Shown here one piece after another: positions 1-9,740 of a stretch of 64,000 nt of DNA. The notes under the pieces are model-generated. The model was given only the letters and a program-made list of their open reading frames with translations. It had not been told where the DNA came from and did not search any database. The translations under genes were made by a program, and so were the position numbers. Every line of letters starts with the position of its first letter. Position 1 is the stretch's first letter. Source of the DNA: Antedon bifida (Eukaryota > Echinodermata > Crinoidea > Comatulida > Antedonidae); NCBI GenBank assembly GCA_963402885.1, contig OY727102.1:8432001-8496000 (forward strand), in the 5' to 3' direction.

Positions 1-63
1 GTGTTTCTTAAATGTTAAGGGTAAGTATTTCCCTTAGTCTAAGTGGGATTGGTGAATACGGCC
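1..63. mobile_element. Right end of an F-family MITE (PIF/Harbinger-like)
   Basis: The first 63 bases match the right end of the complete F element at 22897-23916: runs of TTAAGGG/CCCTTA, then a terminus reading ATTGGTGAATACGGCCA. The left part lies outside the window. Family assignment is inferred from the terminus and the 3-bp duplication at the complete copy. Confidence 0.75.
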
Positions 64-125
64 ACAGAGCCATATATATGGCTCTGTTTGATAGCACCGG
101 TATGATAATAGCAAACAGAGCCATA
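64..125. repeat. Short palindromic CAGAGCCATATA repeat
   Basis: Contains CAGAGCCATATATATGGCTCTG and, about 45 bp later, another CAGAGCCATATA. The same word forms the termini of the hAT-like element at 3413-5140, so this is probably a very short deletion derivative of that family. Confidence 0.55.
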
Positions 126-1748
126 TAGTCAGGTGGCTTAACAACAAATTTTGAGGAAATCGTGACACGGTGGACAAAATCGCCAAATTTGGCATGGAGC
201 TTCGTTGGGACCTACCAATTGATTTTTGCCTAGGAGCCACTCTGGTCGTCATTTATTTTTCAAGATGGCGGCCAAAATCCAAAATGGGCGCCATAGTATT
301 CATGTTCATTGAAACATATTTTAGACATGTTGCATGACATGGGTCATTCGTTGTTAAGATGGTAGCCAAAATCCAACATGGCTGCCAGTAGCCTAAACTG
401 GAATATCATTCTGGTTGCAGAAATCGCATATAGGTATTAAACGAAGTAGGAAAACATGGAGTAATCATGGTCATTGAAACATATTTTAGACATGGTACTA
501 TAGTTATAACCAGTTCAGTTTCTGAAACCACATAAAATGTGGTATTTTCGGGAAAATTAAGATTGAGGGCGCTGTTCAAAAGTAAAAAGTACACTTTTTT
601 ACCTGTAACTAATTAAGTTTTTGTCAGAATATTTTTTAAATGGTCTTATTTGATAGATAATTACATTTTCTCTATATTAAAGAAAACAAATTTTAGATTA
701 AATATCCATAGTTCAGATAAATTTACGTTAATTGCCTAAAATCAGCAAATATAACACATTTTAATACATAACAAATACTTTTGGATGTTAAAAAATTACA
801 AATTTAGTTATCATAAATAGGATTCTTTTACATTTTCATAGAAACTGTTTTATTATAAAACATATAAATATATATTTTTCTAACAATTTCTCATAAAAAA
901 ACTTTTATGACCACTAGTTTTCGAGATATAGAAATGTGTACTACCAGTACAGGTTAAAGGTCAATAACAAGAATCTGGGTCAGTTTCTTGGAAAAGTTTG
1001 TATTAGACTGAATAGAAACATCCATCTTCTGATTAATTTTAGACCTATTTAAAGTTTTTTCAACTGTTAGTTACCAAGTTATATGACATGTAGGTCAAAG
1101 GTAAAAAATACCAAAAATCATACTTCCGGCCATTTTGTGACAAATTTTTCCATTAGGATGAATATTAATATGCATCTTCCTAATAATTTGACACTAAAAT
1201 TATTTAATTTAATGTAAGCGTTGCGGAGATATGGTTATTTTGTTTTCAATTGGATTAAAATCTTCAAATTGAGGTCAAAGGTCAAAGAAAAACTTTAGAA
1301 ATTTGATAACATGGGTTTTTATAACATGGTTTATCAATTTATAAAATGCAATGCTTGCACTTTCCTTCTGATTTGCAGACTAAAATACATTAGGAATGGA
1401 TCGAGTATTTGTGACTTTGCATACGATTATATGTATTTCAATTTCAATGGCTACCAATTTTTATTTTTGTGCGCCATCTTGGAACTCACTTTATATAATA
1501 TTTCCTCAATCGGTTTTACTGACCTCAGAAATTCTTGATTCAGTAAATTATTTGTCAATTTGTAACTTTTACAGCCAGATATATATGATATACCAATTTA
1601 CTGGCAGCCATTTTGGATTTTGGCCGCCATCTTGGAAAATCGGAAGCTGATCGGGTGGCTCCTAGGCAAAAATCAATTAATACGTCTAAAAGAAGCCTCA
1701 TGCCTTTTGTCCACCGTGTAACGTTTTAGTCGATAAGCCACCTGACTA
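126..1748. mobile_element. Non-autonomous DNA element P with long terminal inverted repeats
   Basis: The left end TAGTCAGGTGGCTTA is matched in inverse by TAAGCCACCTGACTA at 1734-1748. The similarity continues inward in both arms (ACACGGTGGACAAAA, ATTGATTTTTGCCTAGGAGC, and a block about the word GATGGCGGCC), giving arms of a few hundred bp with gaps. ATA flanks both ends and may be a 3-bp target duplication. The interior has no credible coding sequence. The superfamily is unknown. Confidence 0.7.
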
Positions 1749-1835
1749 ATATAATATATAAGATTTACGATCCTCGCAGCGGTAGTCACGTGACGCAGTT
1801 TCAACCAATCACGTTCACGTATTTACATAGGCTAT

Positions 1836-1925
1836 GTAATATATATATATATGGCTCTACGCGTAGTGGCGCTATACAATCTTTGATTACAACAGAGCCA
1901 TATATATATTATGGCTCTGTTTGAT
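1836..1925. repeat. CAGAGCCATATA palindromic repeat
   Basis: An AT-dinucleotide run leads into ATGGCTCTA, and inverted copies of CAGAGCCATATA and TATGGCTCTG follow. It belongs to the same word family as 64-125 and the termini at 3413 and 5140. It lies about 240 bp upstream of the first exon of the acidic precursor gene. Confidence 0.5.
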
Positions 1926-2161
1926 TATAGAGATAACGACAGGCAAGTGCGCGCATGTCAAGAATGCGTAACGGTACTGACTCTGGCGCTCACATTCTAA
2001 GATGCGCGTACCGTTTTCGATTGGAATATAATGCGTAATACTACTGTAGAACACTTTTAAACGATTTCAAATTGCTTGTTGAAATCACAACTTTTAATAA
2101 CGTAATCAAATAAAGTGAGTAGTTTTTTTTATAAGAAACGCAAAGAATATAATTGGCGAAC

Positions 2162-5100
2162 ATGAAACTAAGTTTAACAATAGGCCTATCTTTAATTTTG
2201 AGCTGTACGATTCTTGATGTTGTCGGCGCTTATGGCTACAATCGTCTCGGGTGAGCTTTTCTCATTATTAAAAATAATTATTAGGCTAGGCCTATGCCCA
2301 CTAGCTAGCCCTAGGCCTAGGCTAGGCATCGGTAGTAGGCCTAGAGGCGTAAGCATATAGCCTAGGCCTAGGTAGGCCTACTAGCCTAGGCCTATATCTA
2401 GGCCTAGGCCTAGTTGTGCACCTGACTTTGGTTTAATGAAAATAATAATGGTCGCGTAGCGTAACTACGCGCAATTTTCTGAAATTCTTAAATTGACTTT
2501 CAAAACTAACAGCCTTTTTTAAATGAAACTTTGACACACGTATGCTTCATGTCAAGGGCCATCTTCCGGTATCATCAGCAAAATTTTGAAGATTTTTTTC
2601 GCGTACGCCCGCTTTGAAAGTTAAAAATGCTCAAAATCAATTTCAACTTTTTACACGTTTCTTCAGGACATTTTAAGCATTTCACATTTTTAAAAAAATG
2701 TCGCGTTGCGCGCGCGCTTTTGCGCCCGTACGCAGCTTAGAAAGACCGTTTTGCACTTGATTATTGTTCTTTATACTTTTTATGATACATTTCTTTTATT
2801 TTTGATAATTATGAAGGTAAAATAATGACACACGTGCACGTCAAACTTTAAAAATCGTGCGTTTGAATTGAAAATGGGTAATTTTATGCAATTTTGTGTA
2901 AAATTATGCCTATTTTGAATCTATTATAGCTCCTCAGGATCAACGGTGACCCAAATAACTTAATATGTAAGCAGATACGTTGTAGATATGAATTCATGCA
3001 GAATATTTACCTCTCGGATGTTATGACGTCATTATATGGCCATCTGAATTTTAAAATTTGGATTTTCATCGCTTTCGACACAGTTCGTCATATTCAATAA
3101 AGCGCCTATCGCGAAACGTTATCAATTTTCTTCCAATTTTTTAAATTTATGAACTTTTTTATTTAATTTAAAATGGTCATCATATACAAACAATTGAATA
3201 AACGTGAATGGTTTAAAATAAAAATAACCGTCAACTAAACCGTTTACAATGCCAATACCGTCAACTGTTGACGCTTTTTGAACGGTTTGATCAATGCTAT
3301 GCTGTTCTTAAGCCGATTTTCCACTAGGCGAATTTGTTCGCGCGAATCAAACATTTACGAAGAGAAAAAAATCGCCTACTCTGTTTCCACTACATGAGCG
3401 AATAGCTGCGACCAGAGCCATATAATATTATACAAATAATGAATGTTTATGAGTGTAATGGTACAAATAATGGCATGAGGTGAATGATGAAAGGTTATAT
3501 ATCAACGAGGCGACAGCCGAGTTGATATTAACCTTTCATCATTCACCAAATGCCATTATTTGTACCATTACACGAATATAGAACATTCATTATTTGTTTT
3601 ATATAACATCTAAATAGATTCTTGTCATTTGAATCAAATAAGGTAAGGTAGCTCTAGCCAAAGGCCTACATTTCATTCACATTGATTAAAAACAGTAACA
3701 TTTGGTTTTTAATATTATATTAAATATTATATTTATATGGATTTTATAAACACACCTACTTTAGTGTTAATTATGTCAACAAACGACCAACCAATCTTAG
3801 GCCTAGCAAGGCTAAAACGCCTAGACTAGGCCTAGCCTAATAGAGCATGGCCTAGGCTAGACCTAGTAGCCTACTAGTACTAGCTTGGCTGAAAGGCAAA
3901 ACTTCGACAGACAATTGGAACTTATCTAGGCTAATTATGGTTTTTCCAACAATTCCACGTCTTGTAGGCATGTCCCCATTAATTAATCAAAATCCTAAAA
4001 ACGATCTAAAGCTAATTTAAATGCCTTTTTGAATGAAATTAGTACATATATGTCCAAATCGTACACAAATATCTGCTGCTGTTGCATATCTCGCGGTGGT
4101 GTTTACAAATGAAACTGAGACCAGACGACAGGTGGCGCTGTTGTATTTCCCAGTACAGAGCCATATCATAGGGTAATTTGTGTACTAAATTTTTTTTCAT
4201 CCGCGAAACGTTTTTTTTTTCGTACACAAAAATGTTTCAAAAAGTACTATTAAACGATCGTTTAATAGTGCGTACTATTGCACGCCATGTGACCCACAAT
4301 CGTCCAATCAAATGACAGGAATTTATTTAGGTGTTATATAAAAAGAGTTACGACATTGAAAATTAGAAGCCATTTTTGTGTCAAAGAATTCGCACGCTGA
4401 GGGCGCGCGCGTCTCTTTTGTATAGCGTTTTCCTATAGTTCATGCATTATTTTTAGATTTTTTTGTCTATGAAATAACGCTTATATTCCGTTTTTATTTT
4501 AGTAATTAATTTTATTAATGGTATTAATTTGGTAACATATATATATTGTGTCTATAATAACAAAAGAATAAATGCTAGGGCCTACATGCAAGTCAGGATA
4601 CATCAAAGCATGAACCAATACAAAAAACACACAAATTCACCCCTCTTTTTATACAGTATAATGGCTCGCTGTGTGTTTTTGACACAAACTTTCAGAGACT
4701 CGTTCATCATTTCATTTGTAATAATTTGCCTTTATTATTTTAATATTGTTCATACCCTATTCAATATATTAACAAATATATCCACGACACTTTATTATTT
4801 TATTTAGTCATCAAAGCATGCATTATGAATTGAAAATATTACATAATTGTTATTAATAGGACGTAGATGGGATGTTTCGTTCCAAAATCAATCAATCGAA
4901 CTTTATAATGTACTAGCGCACGCGCGCGCAATATTCTTTGCCGCAAGTACTTCTGTACGCTGTGCACATCGATATTTCACCGTAAAATGTGCAATTACAT
5001 TTTTTTAAATATAAAAAAAAGTTTAAAGTATTTTCTTGCTCCTATACTTTACATGCATTAACGGAGACAAGTTTGACACAAATTGATCTGCATATCACGT

Positions 5101-6374
5101 GACTATAATCCAATGTCGTAACTCTTTATATATGGCTCTGGCTGCGACGTTCATGTTCCTCGCGTGGTTGCTGAGCATTTCGATTCGCATGAGTGCTCAT
5201 GAAAGCGTAGCTCATTTCCTGAGCTCTGATTGGTTGCGCAATATTTCGCTTCGCAAAAAGTAGAAACAATTCGAACTAGTAAATTTCGCTGCAGCGAAAA
5301 ATCAAGGAACTAGAATTCGTCGCAGAAGGGAGTATGACAGACAGAAACTCGAATACGCATGCGCAGAGCATGACGCTTTCGATTCGCGCGAACAAATTCG
5401 CCTAGTGGAAAATCAGCTTTACAATCGTTGTAGTGCAGTCTTCTAATAAATAGCATGTGCATGTTACAATGCGTTGCGCGATAACCGGTGCACACCGAAC
5501 GTTCAGCAGCTGTTCAACCCCGCTGTTTTAAACTCCGGAGTTGTTTAATTTTACCATTCACACCAAAACACCGGGGTTCAACTCAGGAGTGTCTAAGTAG
5601 GTCTATAATATTATTACATATTTACTATATTTATTCTATAATAGGCAACCGGAGGAGAACCTAATAAGAGAACCCGGCCGCGTAGATTACGACTTGGAAA
5701 CAGGTAATGATGAGCCATGGTGGAAGAATGATGAGGAATATCTATCAGCTGACGAGATGATCGGTAAACTACCCGATGCCATGGAAGAAGATCCACGATC
5801 CCGAACTGAACGAGTAGATGACAATATTGAGACACCGAAACAATGGTACGATATCAATGGAGATGACCAAGAATTGATTCCTTACCAAGACACAGCTGAT
5901 AATCTGGATTGGAATGACCAAAGTAATGACAATGACAATCGGGAAGATGATAATTTAATTGTTGATGATGATGAAAAAGAAACCCAATTCGATATAGATG
6001 CAGTCAATGAGGAAAATGAAATCGACAATGAAGATTTAACTAATTTAGATGAAGATTTAACTAATTTAGATGAAGATGAAATAGATGAATCTGGTGGCGA
6101 TTATGCAAACCTTGGCGGTGATGATGAACATATCAATTTTGATGACGATGGCAACTGGGATGACCAGGAAAAAGATCAATTTGAAGATAACGAAAATCCA
6201 AATTTTGATGAAGATGGCGATTGGGATGAAAATGATGACGAACAAGAAGACCAACTGACCGGAAAGAGATATAAACGTCAAGTAGATTCGATCAGTGATA
6301 GTAGAAATGAAGATTTTAATTTTGAAGAGGAATTACCGTCATCGGAAGGTTTTGAATATTCATACATTCAATAA
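2162..6374 (+). CDS. Secreted acidic precursor protein (2 exons, 272 aa)
   Basis: Exons 2162-2250 and 5645-6374 join in phase 2 across a GTGAGC...ATAG intron of 3.4 kb. Residues 1-23 are a clear signal peptide (MKLSLTIGLSLILSC, then a small-residue cleavage region). The mature chain has no cysteine and is dominated by Asp/Glu/Asn. It contains a doubled EDLTNLDE unit and two similar calcium-loop-like stretches (NFDDDGNWDD, NFDEDGDWDE). A multibasic site KRYKR at 237-241 is followed by a 31-residue tail beginning with Gln, so convertase cleavage could release a pyroglutamyl peptide. I recognise no family. A neuropeptide or granin-like precursor and a biomineral-type acidic matrix protein are both possible. 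AATAAA signals follow at 6639 and 6651. The intron carries nested transposons. Confidence 0.72.
3413..5140. mobile_element. hAT-like non-autonomous element E nested in D
   Basis: Starts CAGAGCCATATA and ends TATATATGGCTCTG. Both sides carry the exact 8-bp duplication GCTGCGAC (3405-3412, 5141-5148), which is the hAT signature length, and CAG..CTG tips are usual for hAT. Inside are a long hairpin (3432-3597), a perfect 22-bp palindrome (4247-4268), and a second inverted pair around GAGTTACGACATTG (about 4346) and its complement (about 5112), suggesting a composite internal history. No coding sequence was found. Confidence 0.82.
3432..3597. repeat. Long hairpin inside element E
   Basis: Two arms of about 75 bp (3432-3506 and 3521-3597) are near-perfect reverse complements separated by only 14 bp. 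Shared blocks include ATAATGGCAT, GGTGAATGATGAAAGGTTA and ATCAAC at the stem top. It may be a foldback MITE inserted into E. Confidence 0.75.
5497..5597. repeat. Short foldback repeat C, copy 1
   Basis: Contains ACTCCGGAGTTG, then TTTTACC, CACACCAAAACA and CGGGG, and ends in the inverse CAACTCAGGAGTGT. A close relative, including the leading GAACGTTCAGC, is at 10690-10845 inside element B1. Confidence 0.6.
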
Positions 6375-7060
6375 TTTGTTCTGCGCATTTAAATTATTTG
6401 ACTTCCAAAATTAATTATATATAACTCATTTTAACAATTTAAATTATATTCACATGCATTGTATATATACTATACTTCTTTAATATACACAGGTTTAACG
6501 AAAAAAATGAATATTGCAAAAGTATTATTTTAATCTTTGTTATGTTATTGTTGCTAATATGAATATATTATTATTATAGTTTAATATGTTTAGATTCAAC
6601 CTGTTAGTGGCGGTTTCATCGCTGTTGATTGTGAACTGAATAAAATATAAAATAAAAACATTTTAAAAAATAACTGATAACTCAATAAATTCTAAAAATA
6701 ATATATTTAATATGTATTGCAAATTATTTTTACATTCAAAAATTTGAAACGAGATTTCAAAATAAAATTTGTATTCCTATATTCATAGTTTCTTTCCTAA
6801 TTTTATTTGAGTTTTTCGATATATTAGTGACGTCATCATAAAGTTAATTACTCGAGTTATCTTCACTTAGGCTATATATTTCGATCAGTTTCCGAGCGAT
6901 TTATTTAACATAATAGAAAAAGACATATACTATATAGTTTATTGCACATGATTATTTTAACAATCAAAATATCACTATTCGCAATTTAAAGTGATAATAC
7001 AACACGTAATGATTAGGAACTTTTCCTTTTTGAAAACGACGCGCGGCAATAGAGAGAATA
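6375..7060. other. 3' flank of the acidic precursor gene
   Basis: AT-rich non-coding DNA with poly(A) signals AATAAA at 6639-6644 and 6651-6656. I see no other gene or repeat here. Confidence 0.6.
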
Positions 7061-7500
7061 TCTGGGGCGGATTGCTATAAGCGGTCTATAAACGGTCTTA
7101 GCGCTTAGCCCGCTATAATTCATGACGTAGTAGCCTTCTCTTTTTGTTGCTTTTACGTATTATTTATCGTCAAAAACAACCAATTGAACGAGTTTTAAGT
7201 GTTAAATCAATTAATAACGGTGATTTTATTCTTATATATGCCTAGAATAGATTTTCTTGCGTAGAAATGTACGTACTGTTATGATTGTGAATTGAACAAG
7301 CGTGACGAACATTACCTTATTTGGTATTCTACGCGCAAAGTACGCCCTCAATTTGTTACTTTACGCGGTCTTATCTAAGACTGTTTTATAGCAATGGTCT
7401 AACAGGGGTGGCTTTAGTAAGACCGTCTATCTGATAAAGCCGGCTTTAATCGGGGAGTTAAGACCATCAGTTAAGACTGTTTTATAGCAATCCACCCCTG
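7061..7500. mobile_element. Short inverted-repeat element S (MITE-like)
   Basis: The left end reads CTGGGGCGGATTGCTATAA and the right end, in inverse, CAGGGGTGGATTGCTATAA. Both are followed inward by repeats of GGTCTTA/TAAGACC. It is about 440 bp with no coding potential. I could not identify a convincing target duplication. Confidence 0.6.
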
Positions 7501-7632
7501 ACCATATTTATTCGAATAAACTTTGAATATAAACGCCTTATTTATTTCCTCGAATAATAGAATTCATTGATTGACATGATCTACAGTTTACTATAATCAA
7601 TCTTATATAAGATCTTTGCTATAATGAGGTAA

Positions 7633-8597
7633 TAAGCCGAAGGCTAGAGAGCGTACTTCAGACTGAACACAGGCGCGTATAACATTGCTGTTTTCTAGTT
7701 CAAAAAGTGATTCTTCCAATAATTTTATATAGCCGAAGGCTAGATTACAAACTCCAATGTTATCGCAGTTCAAAAAGTGATTCTTCGGGGAGGGGGAACC
7801 AACAAACAAGATTGCGGCTGCAATCGACCAATCAGATACGCCCAATGCAATACGCACTACTGTACGCCTGTGTTGAGCCTATCTGCGCGAGAACGATACG
7901 CAACGCAGCGTGTTAATCGTATAAACGCGAATGCATTCTATATGATCCTCTCGTATAAAAAAATTCAAGATTACCAAGAAATTATTCTTTCCATCGTATA
8001 TTTAATTTGATAAAAACTTCACTGTGCGTAAGTGTTGTAATTTGTGTGGTCTTAAGCCCGGCGCACACTAGAGCTATCAGCTGAGCCAACTGGCACGAGT
8101 AACACTTGGCTCCCAGTGTGCGCCGGGGAATTCGTGAGGAATCGGCCACGCGTGCCGCTGAGGAAAATATCTATCGTGTTTAATATTTTTTGGCACGCGT
8201 GTCATCATTTTCCTCAAGTGTGCGCCGAACGTGAGCAGATAGCTCACTGAAAAATTCCACTGCGCATGACGTTCTGATTTATTATAATATGTCAGCGCAT
8301 GCCGTATAACAATATCTCTATGAGCGTAGTAAGTAATTATCCAATCAGAACGCGTACTGAAGGCGTTTAGTGTGCGTCCGATAGAACGCGATCACAGTTT
8401 TTTAGTGAATTTTTTACTCGTGCCAGTTGGCTCAGCCGATAGCTCTAGTGTGCGCCGGGCTTTAATTTATTATATTAGATTATTATTCGTTATATTAAAT
8501 AATGTTTTGGAACACATTTACGGCCGCCATCTTGTTTGTTCCCCCTCCTGTTGGAATCACTTTTCAGTCTGGAGTACGCCCTCTAGCCTTCGGCTTA
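7633..8597. mobile_element. PIF/Harbinger-like MITE M, host of nested A1
   Basis: Terminal inverted repeats TAAGCCGAAGGCTAGAG, flanked on both sides by TAA (7630-7632, 8598-8600). The match continues inward through CAGACTGAA, AGTGATTC and GGGGGAAC. The left arm holds a second copy of the AGCCGAAGGCTAGA to AAGTGATTCTTC block at about 7731. Element A1 is inserted in its middle. Confidence 0.8.
8056..8461. mobile_element. MITE family A, copy 1 (nested in M)
   Basis: TIRs of about 50 bp: GCCCGGCGCACACTAGAGC at the left, matched in inverse at the right, continuing through GCTGAGCCAACTGGCACGAG. TTAA occurs at both borders (8052-8055, 8462-8465), compatible with a TTAA target. There is no coding sequence. 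The second copy at 10153-11316 shares both ends. Confidence 0.82.
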
Positions 8598-8654
8598 TAA
8601 CATATCTCTGATTTGTTTATATCTAGGGGTTATTTATTTGATTATAAATGTTAA

Positions 8655-9200
8655 AGATGTATTGTCCCTTTGACTAATTCCAAAAAAATAAAAAATAACA
8701 GATTTCGAAAAAAGGTGGGTCATTTTGAAGTATCATAATAGTTATTAACTATCACCAAAAATTTGTCGAAAAAAAAATCATTTAACTGAAATACAGACGT
8801 TTTTTTGTTTAAAAAATAACTTTGACTTCCAGTCAAAGTTTTCGATCAAAACATATCCCATAATGAAACACGCTTGTTTGGCTACTCTGTATGCATAATC
8901 ATAAAACTTCCTCACGATCTGTGTGAAAATACCTTCTCAACCGTGACGAGTTGTAAACAATCCTAATTAGCATATGCATACTGCGTACTCGTGGTTTGAA
9001 ATCTTTGTTTACTTTCGCTCGCGTCGATTTTCCAGACGAAATGTAATCAAACTAATTTACCTGTTAATTACGTAAACTTGTTGCTTTTGGCTCAAATTTT
9101 CGACTTAAAGTGAATAACTTTAATATTACTTTGATATGGCGAATTTAAATTTAGAATATTTTGACCTTCATTTTTTTGTGTTTCAAGGGACAATACATCT
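8655..9200. mobile_element. TTAA-flanked MITE R
   Basis: AGATGTATTGTCCCTT at the left is exactly inverted as AAGGGACAATACATCT at the right, and both abut TTAA (8651-8654, 9201-9204). The TTAA target suggests a piggyBac- or Kolobok-type mobiliser (inference). The interior is AT-rich and non-coding. Confidence 0.78.
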
Positions 9201-9297
9201 TTAACATATTACATCCAAAAAAATGAACGCCTCCCCCGAAAAAACACCTCCCTCAAATAAACGTACAGCTAAAAACTTTGACCTGAACAATTTGAAT

Positions 9298-9660
9298 AAA
9301 AACGGTAAAAGCCGATTTTCTTCCGAAGTTTCAAAAGGGAACCCTATGAAATTTCGGGTGATTTTCCACAAAATTGTCTTCACACTATGCAAACCTGGTT
9401 ACAACTTGTCACAAGTATTTAATTTTGCACACGTGAAAAGGGTATTATACGCATGCGTATTCATGTTTCCATCTTCCAAATCCCTCTCTCTGCGACGAAT
9501 TCTAGGTCCTTTTCGCTTCATCGAAATTGGTGATTATGTAGTACGATTTTTTTTGTTTTACTTTTTGCGAAGCGAAAAAATTCGCAACCAATCAAAGCGT
9601 AGTAAATTGATTGATCGACTATGCGAATTTATTCGCGCGAATCGAAAGTGTTCAATTCAA
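9298..9660. repeat. Diverged D-family copy
   Basis: AAAGCCGATTTTC at 9305 and TTTATTCGCGCGAATCGAAAG near 9630 correspond to the two ends of element D, and TTGCGAAGCGAAAAAATTCGC matches its interior. It lies just past the stop codon of the minus-strand MAM gene and supplies a possible poly(A) signal (TTTATT at 9628 on the plus strand). Confidence 0.5.
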
Positions 9661-9740
9661 ATTTAAAATTCAAAAGCTTTTAATTGTTCCGAAAGTCACA
9701 AATCTGCTGCGTATCATGGACACATTTGACAGAGTAGTAG

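Larger units (their letters stand above)
3311..5418. mobile_element. PIF/Harbinger-like element D, interrupted by element E
   Basis: The left terminus AGCCGATTTTCCACTAGGCG is matched in inverse by CGCCTAGTGGAAAATCAGCT ending at 5418, and the match runs on through GAATTTGTTCGCGCGAATC. TTA flanks both ends (3308-3310, 5419-5421), a 3-bp target duplication typical of PIF/Harbinger. No transposase is present, and most of the length is the nested E insertion. A diverged relative lies at about 9298-9660. Confidence 0.8.

Noticed and set aside
6066..6281. Hydrophobic minus-strand open frame
   Set aside because: It is the antisense of the Asp/Glu/Asn codons of the acidic precursor exon, which read as Ile/Val/Phe on the other strand.
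9223..9666. 147-codon plus-strand frame
   Set aside because: It overlaps a degraded D-family MITE and the MAM gene 3' flank; no domain and no splice context.
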